Below are positions 1 through 10,163 of a stretch of 64,000 nucleotides of DNA, piece after piece. Source of the stretch: a bacterium (GTDB taxonomy: Bacteria; Vulcanimicrobiota; Vulcanimicrobiia; Vulcanimicrobiales; Vulcanimicrobiaceae); the NCBI GenBank assembly GCA_021778415.1, contig JAJYCL010000007.1, positions 19,818-83,817 of the forward strand, written 5' to 3'. Position numbers and translations under genes: made by a program. Below the pieces are notes generated by a model that worked only from the letters and a program-made list of their open reading frames with translations, was not told the origin of the DNA and searched no databases. Numbering within the stretch: the first letter of the stretch is position 1; each line of letters starts with the position of its first letter.

Positions 1-1061
1 ACAACGGCAACGAGTGCTTTACCGGCGGTACTCCCGCATTTACCGTTGGTGTGAACGCACCGGCGAGCGACCCGAACGTCATTGGCGTCGGCGGAACGGA
101 ATCGGTTATGAACGGATCCTTCAACATTGCCAATCCAGTTGCGTGGAATGATAACCTTTGCGCCTCCGGCCAGTGCGCCACCGGCGGCGGCGTATCGACG
201 TTGTTTTCGATTCCGACGTACCAAAGCGGTGTCGCCGGAATTGCCTCAGCGACCATGCGCAACGTCCCGGATATTGCCTTACCGGCGGTGCAAACCGCGG
301 TCTATAGCAACGGCGCGTGGGCAACAATGGCCGGGACTTCGTGGAGTGCTCCGCAAGCGGCAGCGTTGGTCGCCGAGATCGACGAGTACTGCCATCTCTC
401 CTCAGTCGCCAACCCGGTCACGATTTTTTACACGGCAGAAACCAAATCGACAGCGAATTTTATCGATGTCACGAGTGGAAATAATCAATTCGGCACAACG
501 ACTCCGTTCTATACTGCGACGGCAGGGTACGACAATACGTCAGGCTTTGGCTTCCCACTCGGGATGAACGTCGCGCAATCACTCTGCCCGAACAACATCC
601 CGCTCATTGCCCACGCATCGTCCGCCTATCGTCCGCTCGCGGAAACACTGGGCGCACCCGGCCCCAGAGTGCTCCCCATGGTGCCGCCTGTGCGTGGACT
701 TCGCGATCTCGGCCCACGCTTGAGAACCGATCGCGTAACAACATTCATCGTGCTGCGCGATACACCATCACTTCTGCGTGACGAATCGACGGTTATTGCC
801 TCACTGCAACATGCCGGATTCACCATCGATATGACCTACGGAAACCATCTGGCAATCCTCGCGAGTGCGCCCACATCGATAATAAACGCCTATTTTGCAA
901 CAACGATGCACGATGTCGTGCAAGGACGCTACGGAACCAGGTACCTGCCGATGACCTCGGTGACCCTTCCAGCGGAGATCGCACCGTTCGTCTCCGGCGT
1001 CACGCTCGACAACATCATCAGGATGGCGCCAATCTCCGCCTCTCACGTGCCGACGCACTAA
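1..1061 (+). CDS. S53 (sedolisin/kumamolisin) family serine-carboxyl peptidase, 5'-truncated
   Basis: The reading frame is open from the window edge (first full codon at base 3), so the N-terminus, including the Glu/Asp part of the active site, lies outside. The visible part is the end of an S53 catalytic domain: the motif GVGGTE, the catalytic serine in GTSWSAP (codon 339-341) and the calcium-site region FIDVTSG followed by AGYDNTSGFGFPLG. S53 enzymes are exported endopeptidases, usually active at acid pH. After the catalytic domain there is an extra segment of about 110 residues (roughly bases 728-1030). Its pattern, a VLRDTPSL strand, ASLQHAGF helix, AYFATTMHD and TLPAEIAPFVSGVT, looks like the second half of an S53 activation prodomain, which normally sits at the N-terminus. 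A terminator-like hairpin follows the stop. Confidence 0.85.
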   Translation, partial: NGNECFTGGTPAFTVGVNAPASDPNVIGVGGTESVMNGSFNIANPVAWNDNLCASGQCATGGGVSTLFSIPTYQSGVAGIASATMRNVPDIALPAVQTAVYSNGAWATMAGTSWSAPQAAALVAEIDEYCHLSSVANPVTIFYTAETKSTANFIDVTSGNNQFGTTTPFYTATAGYDNTSGFGFPLGMNVAQSLCPNNIPLIAHASSAYRPLAETLGAPGPRVLPMVPPVRGLRDLGPRLRTDRVTTFIVLRDTPSLLRDESTVIASLQHAGFTIDMTYGNHLAILASAPTSIINAYFATTMHDVVQGRYGTRYLPMTSVTLPAEIAPFVSGVTLDNIIRMAPISASHVPTH

Positions 1062-1069
1062 GCGCACAT

Positions 1070-1116
1070 CGACATACGGGCCGAGCCAGGGAACTGCCTC
1101 GACCCGTATGTCGTTT
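1070..1116 (+). terminator. Rho-independent terminator after the S53 peptidase
   Basis: Arms CGACATACGGG (1070-1080) and CCCGTATGTCG (1103-1113) are perfectly complementary over 11 bp. The stem is extended inward by CGAG/CTCG after one mismatch, and TTT follows. It lies 9 bases after the peptidase stop and just upstream of the next ribosome binding site. Confidence 0.7.
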
Positions 1117-1140
1117 CCCATTCATAGGAGGGTCAGTTCT

Positions 1141-1605
1141 ATGCTCAAGAGACTCATTGCATCAGGCGCACTTGTCGCCATCGCCCTTACGGCGGTTCCG
1201 GCGTCGACTGCATTGGCAAATGGCGCGGCATCGACACGAAATATTATCCTTGGGGTGGGAGCGGCGACGTATCTCATCATCCATCACAATCGCGTCGTGC
1301 ATCAACGCGAGGCCGCACAAGCCGCGCAAACTGCGGCTGCACAGCAGCAAGCCAACAACGCGAATGCCGCATATAATTCGGAAAAACTTGCCTACGAGCG
1401 CCAACTCGCCGTGAATCGGGATCTGCAAAAAGAAATTGCCTACCAGCACTCGATCATCACGCAGCAAAGCAAACAACTTGCGGCAGTCGGCCTCCACACT
1501 ACCGTGATCACCACTCGGCGCGTGGTCGCCGCGCGTCCTGGTGTTAAGGCCCATTCGACATCGCGTGAAGTTGCAAACGTCTCGTACGGATGGGGAACGC
1601 TCTAG
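1141..1605 (+). CDS. Small exported protein with coiled-coil segment, unknown function
   Basis: A 154-residue protein. The ATG at 1141 is chosen over an upstream in-frame start because AGGAGG lies about 9 bases before it and the N-terminus is then a clean signal peptide (MLKRL, a hydrophobic run, then ALA). The mature part has a short hydrophobic stretch (IILGVGAATYLIIHH), then an Ala/Gln-rich region around residues 55-115 with heptad-like spacing that suggests a coiled coil. The tail is basic. I do not recognise a family. The stop is one base before the start of the next gene, so the two are probably co-translated. Confidence 0.7.
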   Translation: MLKRLIASGALVAIALTAVPASTALANGAASTRNIILGVGAATYLIIHHNRVVHQREAAQAAQTAAAQQQANNANAAYNSEKLAYERQLAVNRDLQKEIAYQHSIITQQSKQLAAVGLHTTVITTRRVVAARPGVKAHSTSREVANVSYGWGTL

Positions 1606-1606
1606 C

Positions 1607-1978
1607 GTGCAACTCAGACTTCTCGTAGCATCGGCAATGCTCGGTCTTTGCGTCGCCGCATGTTCCAGTAGCGCGAACGCAACGGCCGATCATGCTGCCG
1701 ATGCCGTCACCAAGACCGTGTACGCCAACGATTTTAGAGGCACGACAGCCCAACTTGATGCGTCGACGAGAGGCGAAGTAACACGCGCCTCGGTAGGCGC
1801 CCTATCAGACCTCATGCATCGCATGGGTGCCTATAAAGGCGTTGCCCTCATGGCCCAGGACCCGGCAAAAAACGACTACACCTACACCGCGACCTTCGAG
1901 CACGGCACACTCATTGTGGCAATTCGCATGGACGCAAAAGGCGGAGTCGCCGCCTACCACGTGTTCGCCCCGCACTAA
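1607..1978 (+). CDS. Small lipoprotein, unknown function
   Basis: A 123-residue lipoprotein if translation begins at the GTG at 1607, one base after the preceding stop. This start gives a type II signal peptide with lipobox CVAAC (Cys about residue 18) followed by SSSANA. An earlier in-frame ATG at 1541 would bury the signal peptide behind 22 residues inside the preceding gene. The mature domain of about 100 residues has mixed alpha/beta character and no motif I can name. Its stop abuts the stop of the convergent hydrolase gene with no base between them. Confidence 0.65.
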   Translation: MQLRLLVASAMLGLCVAACSSSANATADHAADAVTKTVYANDFRGTTAQLDASTRGEVTRASVGALSDLMHRMGAYKGVALMAQDPAKNDYTYTATFEHGTLIVAIRMDAKGGVAAYHVFAPH

Positions 1979-2773
1979 CTACGAGGCCAGAAACGAATCC
2001 AAGGCAGCGCTGAATTCGTCCAGCGCCGAACGGTGCAAGCTATGGCCCGCTCCGGGAAACTCGACATAACGCACCACGTGAGGGAGTGCTCGAAGTAACT
2101 CCGCATAGCGCGATGCTTCGAGCACTCCCTCTCCTGGCGATGCCATTGCCAGAAGAAGCGGCCGATCATACTGCGCGACCTTCGGAATCAATTCCCACGT
2201 TGGAGCCGGATTATCGGTTTGCAGTGCACGAATCGGCGCCGGTGTCATCGTTGCCAGCGCGTGAATTTTTCCGACAACATCAAGTTCGGGATCGCCGGCG
2301 TACGCAAGCCGAATCCGTTGCTCACGTTCCTCACCTTCAAATGCAAACGCTTCATCCAATTCTTCAATGAATTCTGCATACCACGAATCGGCGAGTTGAT
2401 GCAGCATCGGATCAATGGCAACGACTCGACGCGCATCGATCCGCTTTCCACCAGCGACGGCGACCGCTCCACCCCATGAATGTCCCACTAGTACATCGAT
2501 AGGCGCATCAAGTTGCTCGGCAACCGATGCAAGATCGTCGACGCATTGTGCCAGGGTCATCGGTCCACCGACGGCAGAACTCTCGCCATGCCCACGCTGA
2601 TCATAGGCTGCAATCCGGAACGTCGGCGCATATCGTTCGACGATGCGCAGCCACGAGCGGCGCGAACTCGACATGCCGTGCACCAAAAGCATGACCGGGC
2701 CCGAAGCTCCCCACAATTCGACCGTCGTCGCACTGCCATCGTTCAATCGAACGATTCGACTCGTTCCCGTCAT
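1979..2773 (-). CDS. Alpha/beta-fold hydrolase
   Basis: A 264-residue cytoplasmic serine hydrolase. It has the oxyanion motif LLVHGM, the nucleophile elbow GHSWGG and the catalytic histidine in GAGHSLHR near the C-terminus. The strand DQRGHGES is typical of the esterase/haloalkane dehalogenase superfamily. Length and motif order are complete, so it should be active; the substrate cannot be read from sequence. It overlaps the upstream dehydrogenase gene by 4 bases (ATGA), so the two form a coupled pair and may act in the same small-molecule pathway (inference). Confidence 0.85.
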   Translation of the reverse strand: MTGTSRIVRLNDGSATTVELWGASGPVMLLVHGMSSSRRSWLRIVERYAPTFRIAAYDQRGHGESSAVGGPMTLAQCVDDLASVAEQLDAPIDVLVGHSWGGAVAVAGGKRIDARRVVAIDPMLHQLADSWYAEFIEELDEAFAFEGEEREQRIRLAYAGDPELDVVGKIHALATMTPAPIRALQTDNPAPTWELIPKVAQYDRPLLLAMASPGEGVLEASRYAELLRALPHVVRYVEFPGAGHSLHRSALDEFSAALDSFLAS

Positions 2774-3663
2774 TTGCCGTGGCGCGAAAGAAACGTTAAT
2801 TCGGACACGCCGGATTTATCAAGGCCACCAAGACCAAGCTCTTTCATCCGTTCAAACTGCGAGAGCGCTGCGTGTGCTAGCGGTGCTTTCACACCGATGT
2901 GATCGGCGAGCGCAACGGCGATGCCTGAATCCTTGGCCGCATGTTCGGCCGAGAAATAACATTCATGGTCCCTGGCCTGCATATCGGGACCGTCGGTTTC
3001 AAGGACGCGCGACTGTGCGCCGGTCTGCGAAAAAACGTCTCGCACGACGGCTACGTCCAAGCCAAGCGCGTCGGCAATGCCCAAGCCCTCCGCTAACCCC
3101 GCGGTGTTGATGTTCATCACCATGTTGACGAGGGCTTTGAGTTGAGCAGCACGCCCCGCTTCGCCGATGTAGCGCAAGGATGCCGAAAGCGATTCAAGAA
3201 TCGGCTTGACCCGTTCGAAAACTTCGCGCTTGCCGCCCACCATCAGGTACAGCGTGCCGTCCCGAGCTTGAGGAATGGAGCTCGCCATGCATGCTTCAAG
3301 CGATTGCGCTCCATGTTTTTCGAGCAGCCGTTCGATATCAACGTGAATTTCCGGGGTCACCGTCGCACAGTTGATAAAAATTTTTCCCCGCGCATCGGTA
3401 ACCAGCGAATCTCCACTCGTCGCAAAGATCGATCGCATCGCCTCGTCATCGGTAACCACGGTGAAGATAATGTCGGCAGCCGAGGTGAGATCGCGCAATT
3501 CGGCCGACGCAATCGTATCGAGTTCGGCGGCCAGCGTAATTGCGGTATTTCGGTTGCGATCAAAAAGCGCTCCGATCGTGTATCCGCAATCATTGAGACG
3601 ACGCGCCATGTTGGCGCCCATGCGGCCCAGTCCCACCACGCCGATTCGAAGATTTTCGCTCAT
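2770..3663 (-). CDS. NAD(P)-dependent dehydrogenase, 3-hydroxyisobutyrate dehydrogenase-like family
   Basis: A 297-residue beta-hydroxyacid dehydrogenase. The N-terminal Rossmann motif is GVVGLGRMGANMARRL. The second half has the conserved lysine helix of the family (KALVNMVMNINTAGLAE). Family members oxidise 3-hydroxyisobutyrate, tartronate semialdehyde, 2-hydroxymethylglutarate and similar acids, or reduce glyoxylate/succinic semialdehyde. The exact substrate is not deducible here. It is first in a two-gene unit with the alpha/beta hydrolase, which it overlaps by 4 bases. Confidence 0.85.
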   Translation of the reverse strand: MSENLRIGVVGLGRMGANMARRLNDCGYTIGALFDRNRNTAITLAAELDTIASAELRDLTSAADIIFTVVTDDEAMRSIFATSGDSLVTDARGKIFINCATVTPEIHVDIERLLEKHGAQSLEACMASSIPQARDGTLYLMVGGKREVFERVKPILESLSASLRYIGEAGRAAQLKALVNMVMNINTAGLAEGLGIADALGLDVAVVRDVFSQTGAQSRVLETDGPDMQARDHECYFSAEHAAKDSGIAVALADHIGVKAPLAHAALSQFERMKELGLGGLDKSGVSELTFLSRHGK

Positions 3664-3707
3664 GGCGTGGTCATTCGCGTTTGCACCAAAGCGTTGCCTT
3701 CTCAGAG

Positions 3708-5873
3708 TTAGTCGAGAACGGCTAATTGCTCGAGAGCAGCGATGGGCATCGGATGACCTAGCTCATATCCTTGAATGAACGTACAACCAAGCGATAGCAT
3801 GGTTGAAAGCTGACTTTGGTTTTCAACGCCTTCGGCAACGAGTTCCATCCCAAGATCAAGGCCTAGGCGTGAGATTCCGGCAGCCACCGACCGTGATTTT
3901 TCATCGAGATCGGCACGGGCAACAAACGAGCGATCGATCTTCAGGATGTTTGCCGGAACATCGCGCACGCGCCCATAGGAAGATCCGCCGGTTCCAAAAT
4001 CATCGATAGCCACACCAACGCCAATTTCGCGCAGTTCCGAAGTAACGCTGCGAACGACATCGTCGTCGTTGGCTAATATCCGCTCATTCATCTCGAGGAC
4101 AAGTCCCTCGGCCTGAACTCCGGTGAGCGCAAGCGCGCGACACACGCGCGAAAAAATTTCCGGATCCCGAACTTGCCGCGCCGAAAGATTCACCCACGAT
4201 CGCAAAGGGCCGAAGCGAGCGCGCAGGGCCGAAATGTCGCGCAGCGCGCGTTCAAGCGCCCACCACCCAACCTGCTCGGCAATTGCCAAGCGTTCAAGGA
4301 CGTCAAAAAACCGAGCTGGACGGAGAAGGCCGCGCTGAGGGTGCTCCCAACGCAGCAATGCCTCTGCGCCATCAAGCGAATGTCGTCCATTTTCGTCGAT
4401 ACGAAAAATCGGCTGATAATACATAACAAATTCGTGCGCATCAAGAGCCCGATGCAATTCACGCACCGTCATCCGATCCGTCGACTGATCACCTGTTCGT
4501 ACGGCCACCGGCTCCGGCGCATGTTGTTTTGCTCGTTCGAGTGCGGCGTCAGACTTCATAATGAATTGCCCGATGTCACTAATGAAATCGCATGACGCCA
4601 TTCCGACGGAACCGCTTAAAAACAACGGTGCTTCAGAAGTGGCAAACGACAGCGCAAAAAGCCCATCGATTTTCCGCCGCGTTGCAATCTCATCGATATG
4701 CTCAGCAAAAATAATAGCAAATTCATCCGCCGAAAAACGGCCAACGTACGCGGCATTCCCGAACGCGTTTTGAACGCGGGCGCCAAAGGCCGTAAGCAAG
4801 GCATCGGTACTCGATCGTCCTAGGCTTTCGTTGAAGAGTCGGGTGTTATCGATATCGATGAGCGCGAGGGTCACGGGGCCGGCGGCAATCGCCGCCAAGT
4901 GCAGTTCGATCGCCGCACGATTTGGCAGCCCGGTCAGTGCGTCGGTGAGGGCAAGTGCCTCTAATCGCTTGATTAATCGAACTTGCGAATCCGAAAGAGT
5001 CCCGATAACGAAGATGACTAAAGCAACGAAAATCAAGACCGTTTGAGCAAGAATTTGCGCTTCGAAAGTCGATGGAAAAAACGCCGAAAGTGCCGTAGCC
5101 AACGTATCTGCGACGAGCATTCCCCACGCTGCACCGGGCAAGCCGAAACGAACGGCTAACCATGCCAAGGGTATGAATGCCGGGGCAAAGTGGGGCGTCG
5201 AATGGATGACCATCGCATACCAATAGACGAATAAAACGCTGAGAACGAGCGATGCCATCGCAAGCAAGAACTCAAAACGACCCGCGGCCAGCCACAAGGT
5301 CGGAATTGGCGAAGCAGATTTACGCCAACGTGGATATCCTTGGACTAAAAAAGCCGGGAGAAATGCGGCAATGCCAATGGCATCGCCTGTTGCATGCGCA
5401 AAAAATTGCTCGGGAACCGACTGCCACGGGATGACATGAAGCCAGGCTATAAATGGCGTGGAATATGCGCTCGTAAGAACGGGAGCCAGCACAACAAAAA
5501 AGACAAAAAAGAGTAACACATCTCGCACCCGTCCGAGCGTCAGCGAGAGATCGAAAACGCGCGTTGCCAAAAGATAGCACGCGGCGTAGCCCAAGCCGAC
5601 CGAGACGCCAAACACAAGCAAATCAATCGGTGGTAGCAACGGAGAATAGCCGAAGAGCAACCCTCGAAGCATTAACGCCACCCCAACGAGGGGAAACATC
5701 CGCCACGATGTGGCTGCAAAGAGGGCGATATCTAAGGCTCCGCCGAGATACCAGGGGCTAAAGCCGGCTACCCCGCTATAGCGGGTCGCAATGATATCAA
5801 AAATACTGTAGGCGACGACAAATATGACGGCAGCCGCAATGTTGCGATACCGCTTCATCAATCGACGAGCCAT
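3708..5873 (-). CDS. MASE1-GGDEF(degenerate)-EAL membrane signalling protein
   Basis: A 721-residue c-di-GMP protein. The ATG at 5873 is preferred because GTGAGGG lies 8 bases upstream; the longest frame would start with TTG inside the rpoB terminator. Residues about 10-295 form a multi-helix MASE1-type sensor. A GGDEF domain follows (about 310-450), but its signature is SADEF (381-385), so cyclase activity is unlikely. The EAL domain looks intact: EALLRW at about 504, the Asn of NLSARQ, EMNE, DDFGTG, KIDRSF, AEGVE and QGY. The likely role is a membrane-anchored c-di-GMP phosphodiesterase, with the GGDEF part possibly binding GTP as an activator. Confidence 0.85.
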   Translation of the reverse strand: MARRLMKRYRNIAAAVIFVVAYSIFDIIATRYSGVAGFSPWYLGGALDIALFAATSWRMFPLVGVALMLRGLLFGYSPLLPPIDLLVFGVSVGLGYAACYLLATRVFDLSLTLGRVRDVLLFFVFFVVLAPVLTSAYSTPFIAWLHVIPWQSVPEQFFAHATGDAIGIAAFLPAFLVQGYPRWRKSASPIPTLWLAAGRFEFLLAMASLVLSVLFVYWYAMVIHSTPHFAPAFIPLAWLAVRFGLPGAAWGMLVADTLATALSAFFPSTFEAQILAQTVLIFVALVIFVIGTLSDSQVRLIKRLEALALTDALTGLPNRAAIELHLAAIAAGPVTLALIDIDNTRLFNESLGRSSTDALLTAFGARVQNAFGNAAYVGRFSADEFAIIFAEHIDEIATRRKIDGLFALSFATSEAPLFLSGSVGMASCDFISDIGQFIMKSDAALERAKQHAPEPVAVRTGDQSTDRMTVRELHRALDAHEFVMYYQPIFRIDENGRHSLDGAEALLRWEHPQRGLLRPARFFDVLERLAIAEQVGWWALERALRDISALRARFGPLRSWVNLSARQVRDPEIFSRVCRALALTGVQAEGLVLEMNERILANDDDVVRSVTSELREIGVGVAIDDFGTGGSSYGRVRDVPANILKIDRSFVARADLDEKSRSVAAGISRLGLDLGMELVAEGVENQSQLSTMLSLGCTFIQGYELGHPMPIAALEQLAVLD

Positions 5874-5928
5874 CGCCGATACCCTCACGCGCATGCATGT
5901 TCGAATTGCAAGCGTCGTGACCTTCTGC

Positions 5929-5961
5929 AAAAGAAAAGGACCCGGTCGGCGACCGAGTCCC
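5929..5961 (-). terminator. Rho-independent terminator of rpoB
   Basis: Read on the minus strand, GGACTCGGTC and GACCGGGTCC form a stem (one G-T pair) with a short GCC loop, followed by TTTTCTTTT. It lies 26 bases after the rpoB stop, so rpoB transcription should end here rather than continue into a downstream gene. Confidence 0.8.
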
Positions 5962-5986
5962 TTTCTTCGCTCGTAATGCGTCGTCC

Positions 5987-8900
5987 CTAGAATTCTTCTT
6001 CGGGAAGATTACCGTCCGTAAAGCGGTCGGAATCATCTTCGTCGTCAAAAAGCGTTGGTTCGTCGGTCTCTTCGAGGAGATCTTCTTCCTCTTCGAGTTC
6101 GTAGCCCGGCGTACCATCTTCGTCGTCATCTTCGACGGCTTCGACTTCGGCAATTGCCAGGTCTTCGAGCGATTCGAACTGCGGGACACGTGCGAGCGGC
6201 GGAGCTTCGGGAATCGGACCGGCATCAATCGGCTTGCTGTCGTCGATCTCGTCGTCCTCCTCTTCGTCTTCGATTTCAGCACCTTCGTGTTGCGCTTCAC
6301 CGGTCATCGATTCGGCCGTTGCAGCGGCTGCCGCATCGCGCAAGGCTGCAGGACTCGGTGCCGCCGGTTCATCGATGGCGCCCATAAGCACGCCGAATTC
6401 GCTGCGTTCGCCTTGCGAAAGATCGTCGTATTGCGTACGCACATCAACTTCCTCACGATTTTCGGTGAGGACTTTGACATCAAGCGCGAGTGACTGCAGT
6501 TCTTTGATGAGGACCTTGAACGATTCGGGAACACCCGGCTCCATGACGTTCTCGCCCTTGACGATCGCTTCGTACGTTTTTACGCGTCCGACGACATCGT
6601 CAGATTTTACGGTGAGAAGTTCCTGAAGCGTATAGGCCGCACCATAGGCTTCCAATGCCCAGACTTCCATTTCGCCGAAGCGCTGTCCGCCGAACTGTGC
6701 CTTACCACCGAGTGGCTGCTGCGTAATCATCGAGTATGGACCGGTCGAACGCGCGTGGATCTTATCATCGACAAGATGCGCGAGTTTGAGCATGTAGATC
6801 ATCCCGACGGTGATCGGGCGGCTGAAGCGGTCGCCGGTGCGACCGTCACGCAACCAGGTTTTTCCGTCGGACGGAAGACCGGCATCCTGAAGCCATTCGA
6901 CAATGTCTTCGGAATGGGCACCATCGAAGACCGGCGTTGCAACGTGCATGCCGAGCATATGCGCGGCCAAGCCAAGATGCGTTTCCATAATCTGACCGAG
7001 GTTCATGCGCGACGGCACGCCGAGCGGATTGAGCACGATATCGACGGGCGATCCATCCTCAAGATACGGCATATCTTCTTCCGGAAGAACCTTGGCGATA
7101 ACGCCCTTGTTCCCGTGGCGACCGGCCATCTTATCGCCTTGCAGAATCTTGCGCTTCTGCGCGACGTACACACGAACGAGTTGATTGACGCCCGGTGAAA
7201 GCTCGTCGCCATTCTCGCGCGAGAATACCTTAACGTCGATGATCTTGCCTTTTTCGCCGTGCGGCACTTTCAATGATGTATCGCGCACTTCGCGAGATTT
7301 CTCACCGAAGATAGCACGCAGAAGGCGCTCTTCTGCGGTCAACTCAGTCTCGCCCTTCGGCGTTACCTTACCGACGAGAATGTCTTCCGGGCGAACTTCC
7401 GCTCCGACGCGAATGATGCCACGCTCATCGAGATCCTTGAGCGCTTCTTCGCCAACGTTCGGAATATCGCGCGTAATTTCTTCGGGTCCGAGTTTCGTAT
7501 CGCGCGCTTCGCATTCATATTCTTCGATGTGAATGGACGTAAAGCGATCTTCTTTGACCATGCGCTCGGAAATAAGGATGGCGTCTTCGTAGTTATAGCC
7601 TTCCCATGGAATAAATGCGACGAGCACATTCTGCCCGAGAGCGAGTTCTCCATCATCTGAGGAGGGACCGTCAGCAATGATTTGCCCGGCACTAACCATT
7701 TCGCCGAATTTTACGATCGGACGTTGATTTATGCACGTACCGGCATTCGAGCGCACGAATTTGAGGAGTTCGTACCGATGATCGCCTTCGGCATTCGAAA
7801 TGACGACCGAATGAGCATCAACGGCCGAAACTTTACCGGTGTGATGCGATACGACCAGCGATCCTGAATCCTTAGCAGCACGATATTCCATGCCGGTGCC
7901 CACGATGGGAGCATCCGGACGGAGAAGCGGAACAGCCTGACGTTGCATGTTGGCACCCATGAGTGCGCGGTTGGCATCGTCATGTTCAAGGAACGGAATC
8001 AAGGCGGTTGCAACCGAGACGATTTGCTTCGGTGAAACGTCCATGAGTTGCACACGTTGTGCCGGCTCTTCGATGTACTCTTCAGCATATCGACAGACAA
8101 CCGTATCGGTCAGAATTTTTCCGTTGTTGAGATCGACCGGCGTGTTTGCCTGAGCGACGATATATTCGTCTTCACGATCTGCCGTGAGGTACTGAATTTT
8201 ATCGGTCACGATTCCGTTTTCGACGACGCGATACGGCGTCTCAAGAAAGCCGAAGCGATTGACGCGAGCAAACGTTGCCAACGAACCGATGAGCCCGATG
8301 TTCGGACCTTCCGGCGTTTCAATCGGGCAGATACGTCCATAATGCGAGTGATGGACGTCGCGAACTTCGAAGCCGGCGCGCTCGCGCGAGAGTCCGCCCG
8401 GCCCTAAGGCTGAGAGGCGACGCTTGTGCGTCAACTCGGCAAGTGAGTTCGTTTGGTCCATGAACTGCGAAAGTTGCGAGGAACCGAAGAACTCTTTGAT
8501 CGCGGCGACGACCGGGCGAATGTTGATCAATGCCTGCGGCGTAACCGTTTCGATATCTTGCACCGTCATACGTTCGCGAACAACGCGCTCAAGACGGAGC
8601 AATCCGACGCGGAATTGATTTTGTAAGAGCTCGCCAACCGAGCGAATACGACGGTTACCAAGATGATCGATATCGTCTTTAGCCACGATCCGCATCGCAA
8701 CGCGAATGAGACGACGGATAACGGCGATCATATCTTCGCGTTTAAGGCAACGCGTTTCAATCGACGGCATGGTGACGCCTTGCGCCGTCATTTCATCGAT
8801 TTCAAGATACGGCTTCGTGGCGCGTTCTTCGACCGTCGGATTTTCGATACGATAATGGAACTTTGAGTTGAGCTTATAGCGACCAACGCCGGCTAGATCG

Positions 8901-10024
8901 TAGCGCTTCTCATCGAAGAACAACGACTCAAGCAACTTCTCCGCGTTATCGGCATTCTCGGGTTCACCCGGGCGAAGCTTTTTGTAAATTTCTTTAAGCG
9001 CATCCTCGCGCGTGACGATTTCATCATCTTTGATGAGCGAATTCAGGATGAAATTATCCGGCTCTTTATCCGGGAACAGCGTATCAAAGAGAGCCCGCAA
9101 TTCGAGCTCGCGCCCTTTCGCTTCGGCATCTTTTTTCGTTGAGACCGGTTCGGTCTTCGACGAATCGCGGCGTTTCACATAAAGATCGGAGAACAATTTG
9201 AGGATCTCGGCATCGTCATCCCAGTTCGCGCCGAGATCTGGACGCGCCAAGGCGCGAATAAAAGTCGTAACAAAAATCTTGCGATTTTTATCGATTCGAA
9301 CGCCAATGGTGCCTTCGGTCTCGTCATTTTTGGTACCGTTATCGGTTTCGAACTCGATCCAGGCACCGCGATTCGGAATAATGGTGGCGTTATACGTCGG
9401 GCGGCTATTCGTATCGGCATCCTGGTTGTAATACACACCGGGCGACCGAACGAGCTGGCTCACGATCACGCGCTCCGCGCCATTGATCATGAACGTGCCT
9501 TTTTCCGTCATGAGCGGGAAATCGCCCATGAAAATTTCCTGATCGGGAATACCCTTGATCTCGCCGGACTCGGCCGTAATCAATCGAACGCGCACGCGCA
9601 GCGGCGCGCTGTAGGTCATATCGCGTTCGCGACATTCTTCGATCGTATATTTCGGCTCGCCGAGCGAATGTTCACCGAACTCAAGAATGAGATTCCCGGT
9701 AAAATCCTTGATCGGCGAAATGGAGGCGAAGGCTTCTTTGAGACCGTCGGTCTTAAACCACTCGAACGAAGCACGTTGAAGCTCGATGAGATTCGGCAGT
9801 CCAAGGACATCCGGAATTTTCGCAAACGAGAAGCGCTTGCGAGCAGGACCCGGATCCGGGAGCTGCTCCATAATGAAAGCGCCCGTCGATGCCGGGAACA
9901 CAATCGAGGTCGAGGTTGCGGCAATCGTATTAGAACCTACACTCGCGCCCCGCTTCGGCTTGGCCTTGCTGGTGCTCTTTGTGGAGCTCTTCGCAGAGGC
10001 TTTTGTCGCCGTCGTCTTCGCCAT
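5987..10024 (-). CDS. rpoB: DNA-directed RNA polymerase subunit beta
   Basis: A 1345-residue beta subunit, the catalytic-core partner of beta-prime. Canonical segments include [20 protein letters not shown], the rifampicin-region stretch [37 protein letters not shown] and [20 protein letters not shown]. The start at 10024 has AAAGG about 10 bases upstream and gives a basic Ala/Lys/Thr/Ser-rich extension of about 50 residues before the usual beginning ([10 protein letters not shown]); an internal ATG at 9871 has no ribosome binding site. After the usual C-terminal end ([13 protein letters not shown]) there is an extra acidic, low-complexity tail of about 145 residues. Neither rpoC nor rplJ/rplL lies beside it. 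It has its own promoter and terminator. Confidence 0.98.
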   Translation of the reverse strand: MAKTTATKASAKSSTKSTSKAKPKRGASVGSNTIAATSTSIVFPASTGAFIMEQLPDPGPARKRFSFAKIPDVLGLPNLIELQRASFEWFKTDGLKEAFASISPIKDFTGNLILEFGEHSLGEPKYTIEECRERDMTYSAPLRVRVRLITAESGEIKGIPDQEIFMGDFPLMTEKGTFMINGAERVIVSQLVRSPGVYYNQDADTNSRPTYNATIIPNRGAWIEFETDNGTKNDETEGTIGVRIDKNRKIFVTTFIRALARPDLGANWDDDAEILKLFSDLYVKRRDSSKTEPVSTKKDAEAKGRELELRALFDTLFPDKEPDNFILNSLIKDDEIVTREDALKEIYKKLRPGEPENADNAEKLLESLFFDEKRYDLAGVGRYKLNSKFHYRIENPTVEERATKPYLEIDEMTAQGVTMPSIETRCLKREDMIAVIRRLIRVAMRIVAKDDIDHLGNRRIRSVGELLQNQFRVGLLRLERVVRERMTVQDIETVTPQALINIRPVVAAIKEFFGSSQLSQFMDQTNSLAELTHKRRLSALGPGGLSRERAGFEVRDVHHSHYGRICPIETPEGPNIGLIGSLATFARVNRFGFLETPYRVVENGIVTDKIQYLTADREDEYIVAQANTPVDLNNGKILTDTVVCRYAEEYIEEPAQRVQLMDVSPKQIVSVATALIPFLEHDDANRALMGANMQRQAVPLLRPDAPIVGTGMEYRAAKDSGSLVVSHHTGKVSAVDAHSVVISNAEGDHRYELLKFVRSNAGTCINQRPIVKFGEMVSAGQIIADGPSSDDGELALGQNVLVAFIPWEGYNYEDAILISERMVKEDRFTSIHIEEYECEARDTKLGPEEITRDIPNVGEEALKDLDERGIIRVGAEVRPEDILVGKVTPKGETELTAEERLLRAIFGEKSREVRDTSLKVPHGEKGKIIDVKVFSRENGDELSPGVNQLVRVYVAQKRKILQGDKMAGRHGNKGVIAKVLPEEDMPYLEDGSPVDIVLNPLGVPSRMNLGQIMETHLGLAAHMLGMHVATPVFDGAHSEDIVEWLQDAGLPSDGKTWLRDGRTGDRFSRPITVGMIYMLKLAHLVDDKIHARSTGPYSMITQQPLGGKAQFGGQRFGEMEVWALEAYGAAYTLQELLTVKSDDVVGRVKTYEAIVKGENVMEPGVPESFKVLIKELQSLALDVKVLTENREEVDVRTQYDDLSQGERSEFGVLMGAIDEPAAPSPAALRDAAAAATAESMTGEAQHEGAEIEDEEEDDEIDDSKPIDAGPIPEAPPLARVPQFESLEDLAIAEVEAVEDDDEDGTPGYELEEEEDLLEETDEPTLFDDEDDSDRFTDGNLPEEEF

Positions 10025-10082
10025 TCGTATCTACCTTTACCCGAAAAGAAGCGCTGCAATGCCCGCGAAGTGTGCGCACACG

Positions 10083-10120
10083 AAAAAGGACGACTCCACC
10101 GTGGCCGGGGCAGGATCGTC
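10083..10120 (-). promoter_or_regulatory. Terminator-like hairpin in the rpoB leader (possible attenuator)
   Basis: On the minus strand the leader contains GACGATCC ... GGAGTCGTC (10120-10113 and 10097-10089), which pair with one bulged base. A G+C-rich inner helix (CCG/CGG) and then TTTTT (10087-10083) follow. It lies between the predicted promoter and the rpoB start codon, about 60 bases before the ATG, so read-through is needed for rpoB expression. The structure is seen; regulation is inference. Confidence 0.5.
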
Positions 10121-10163
10121 TTTAGCTCTGTTGCTGGCTACAAGCCGAAGGGCATAGGCGGGT

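Noticed and set aside
5874..5930. TTG start of the MASE1 protein at 5930
   Set aside because: It lies in the T-tract of the rpoB terminator and lacks a ribosome binding site; the ATG at 5873 has GTGAGGG at good spacing.
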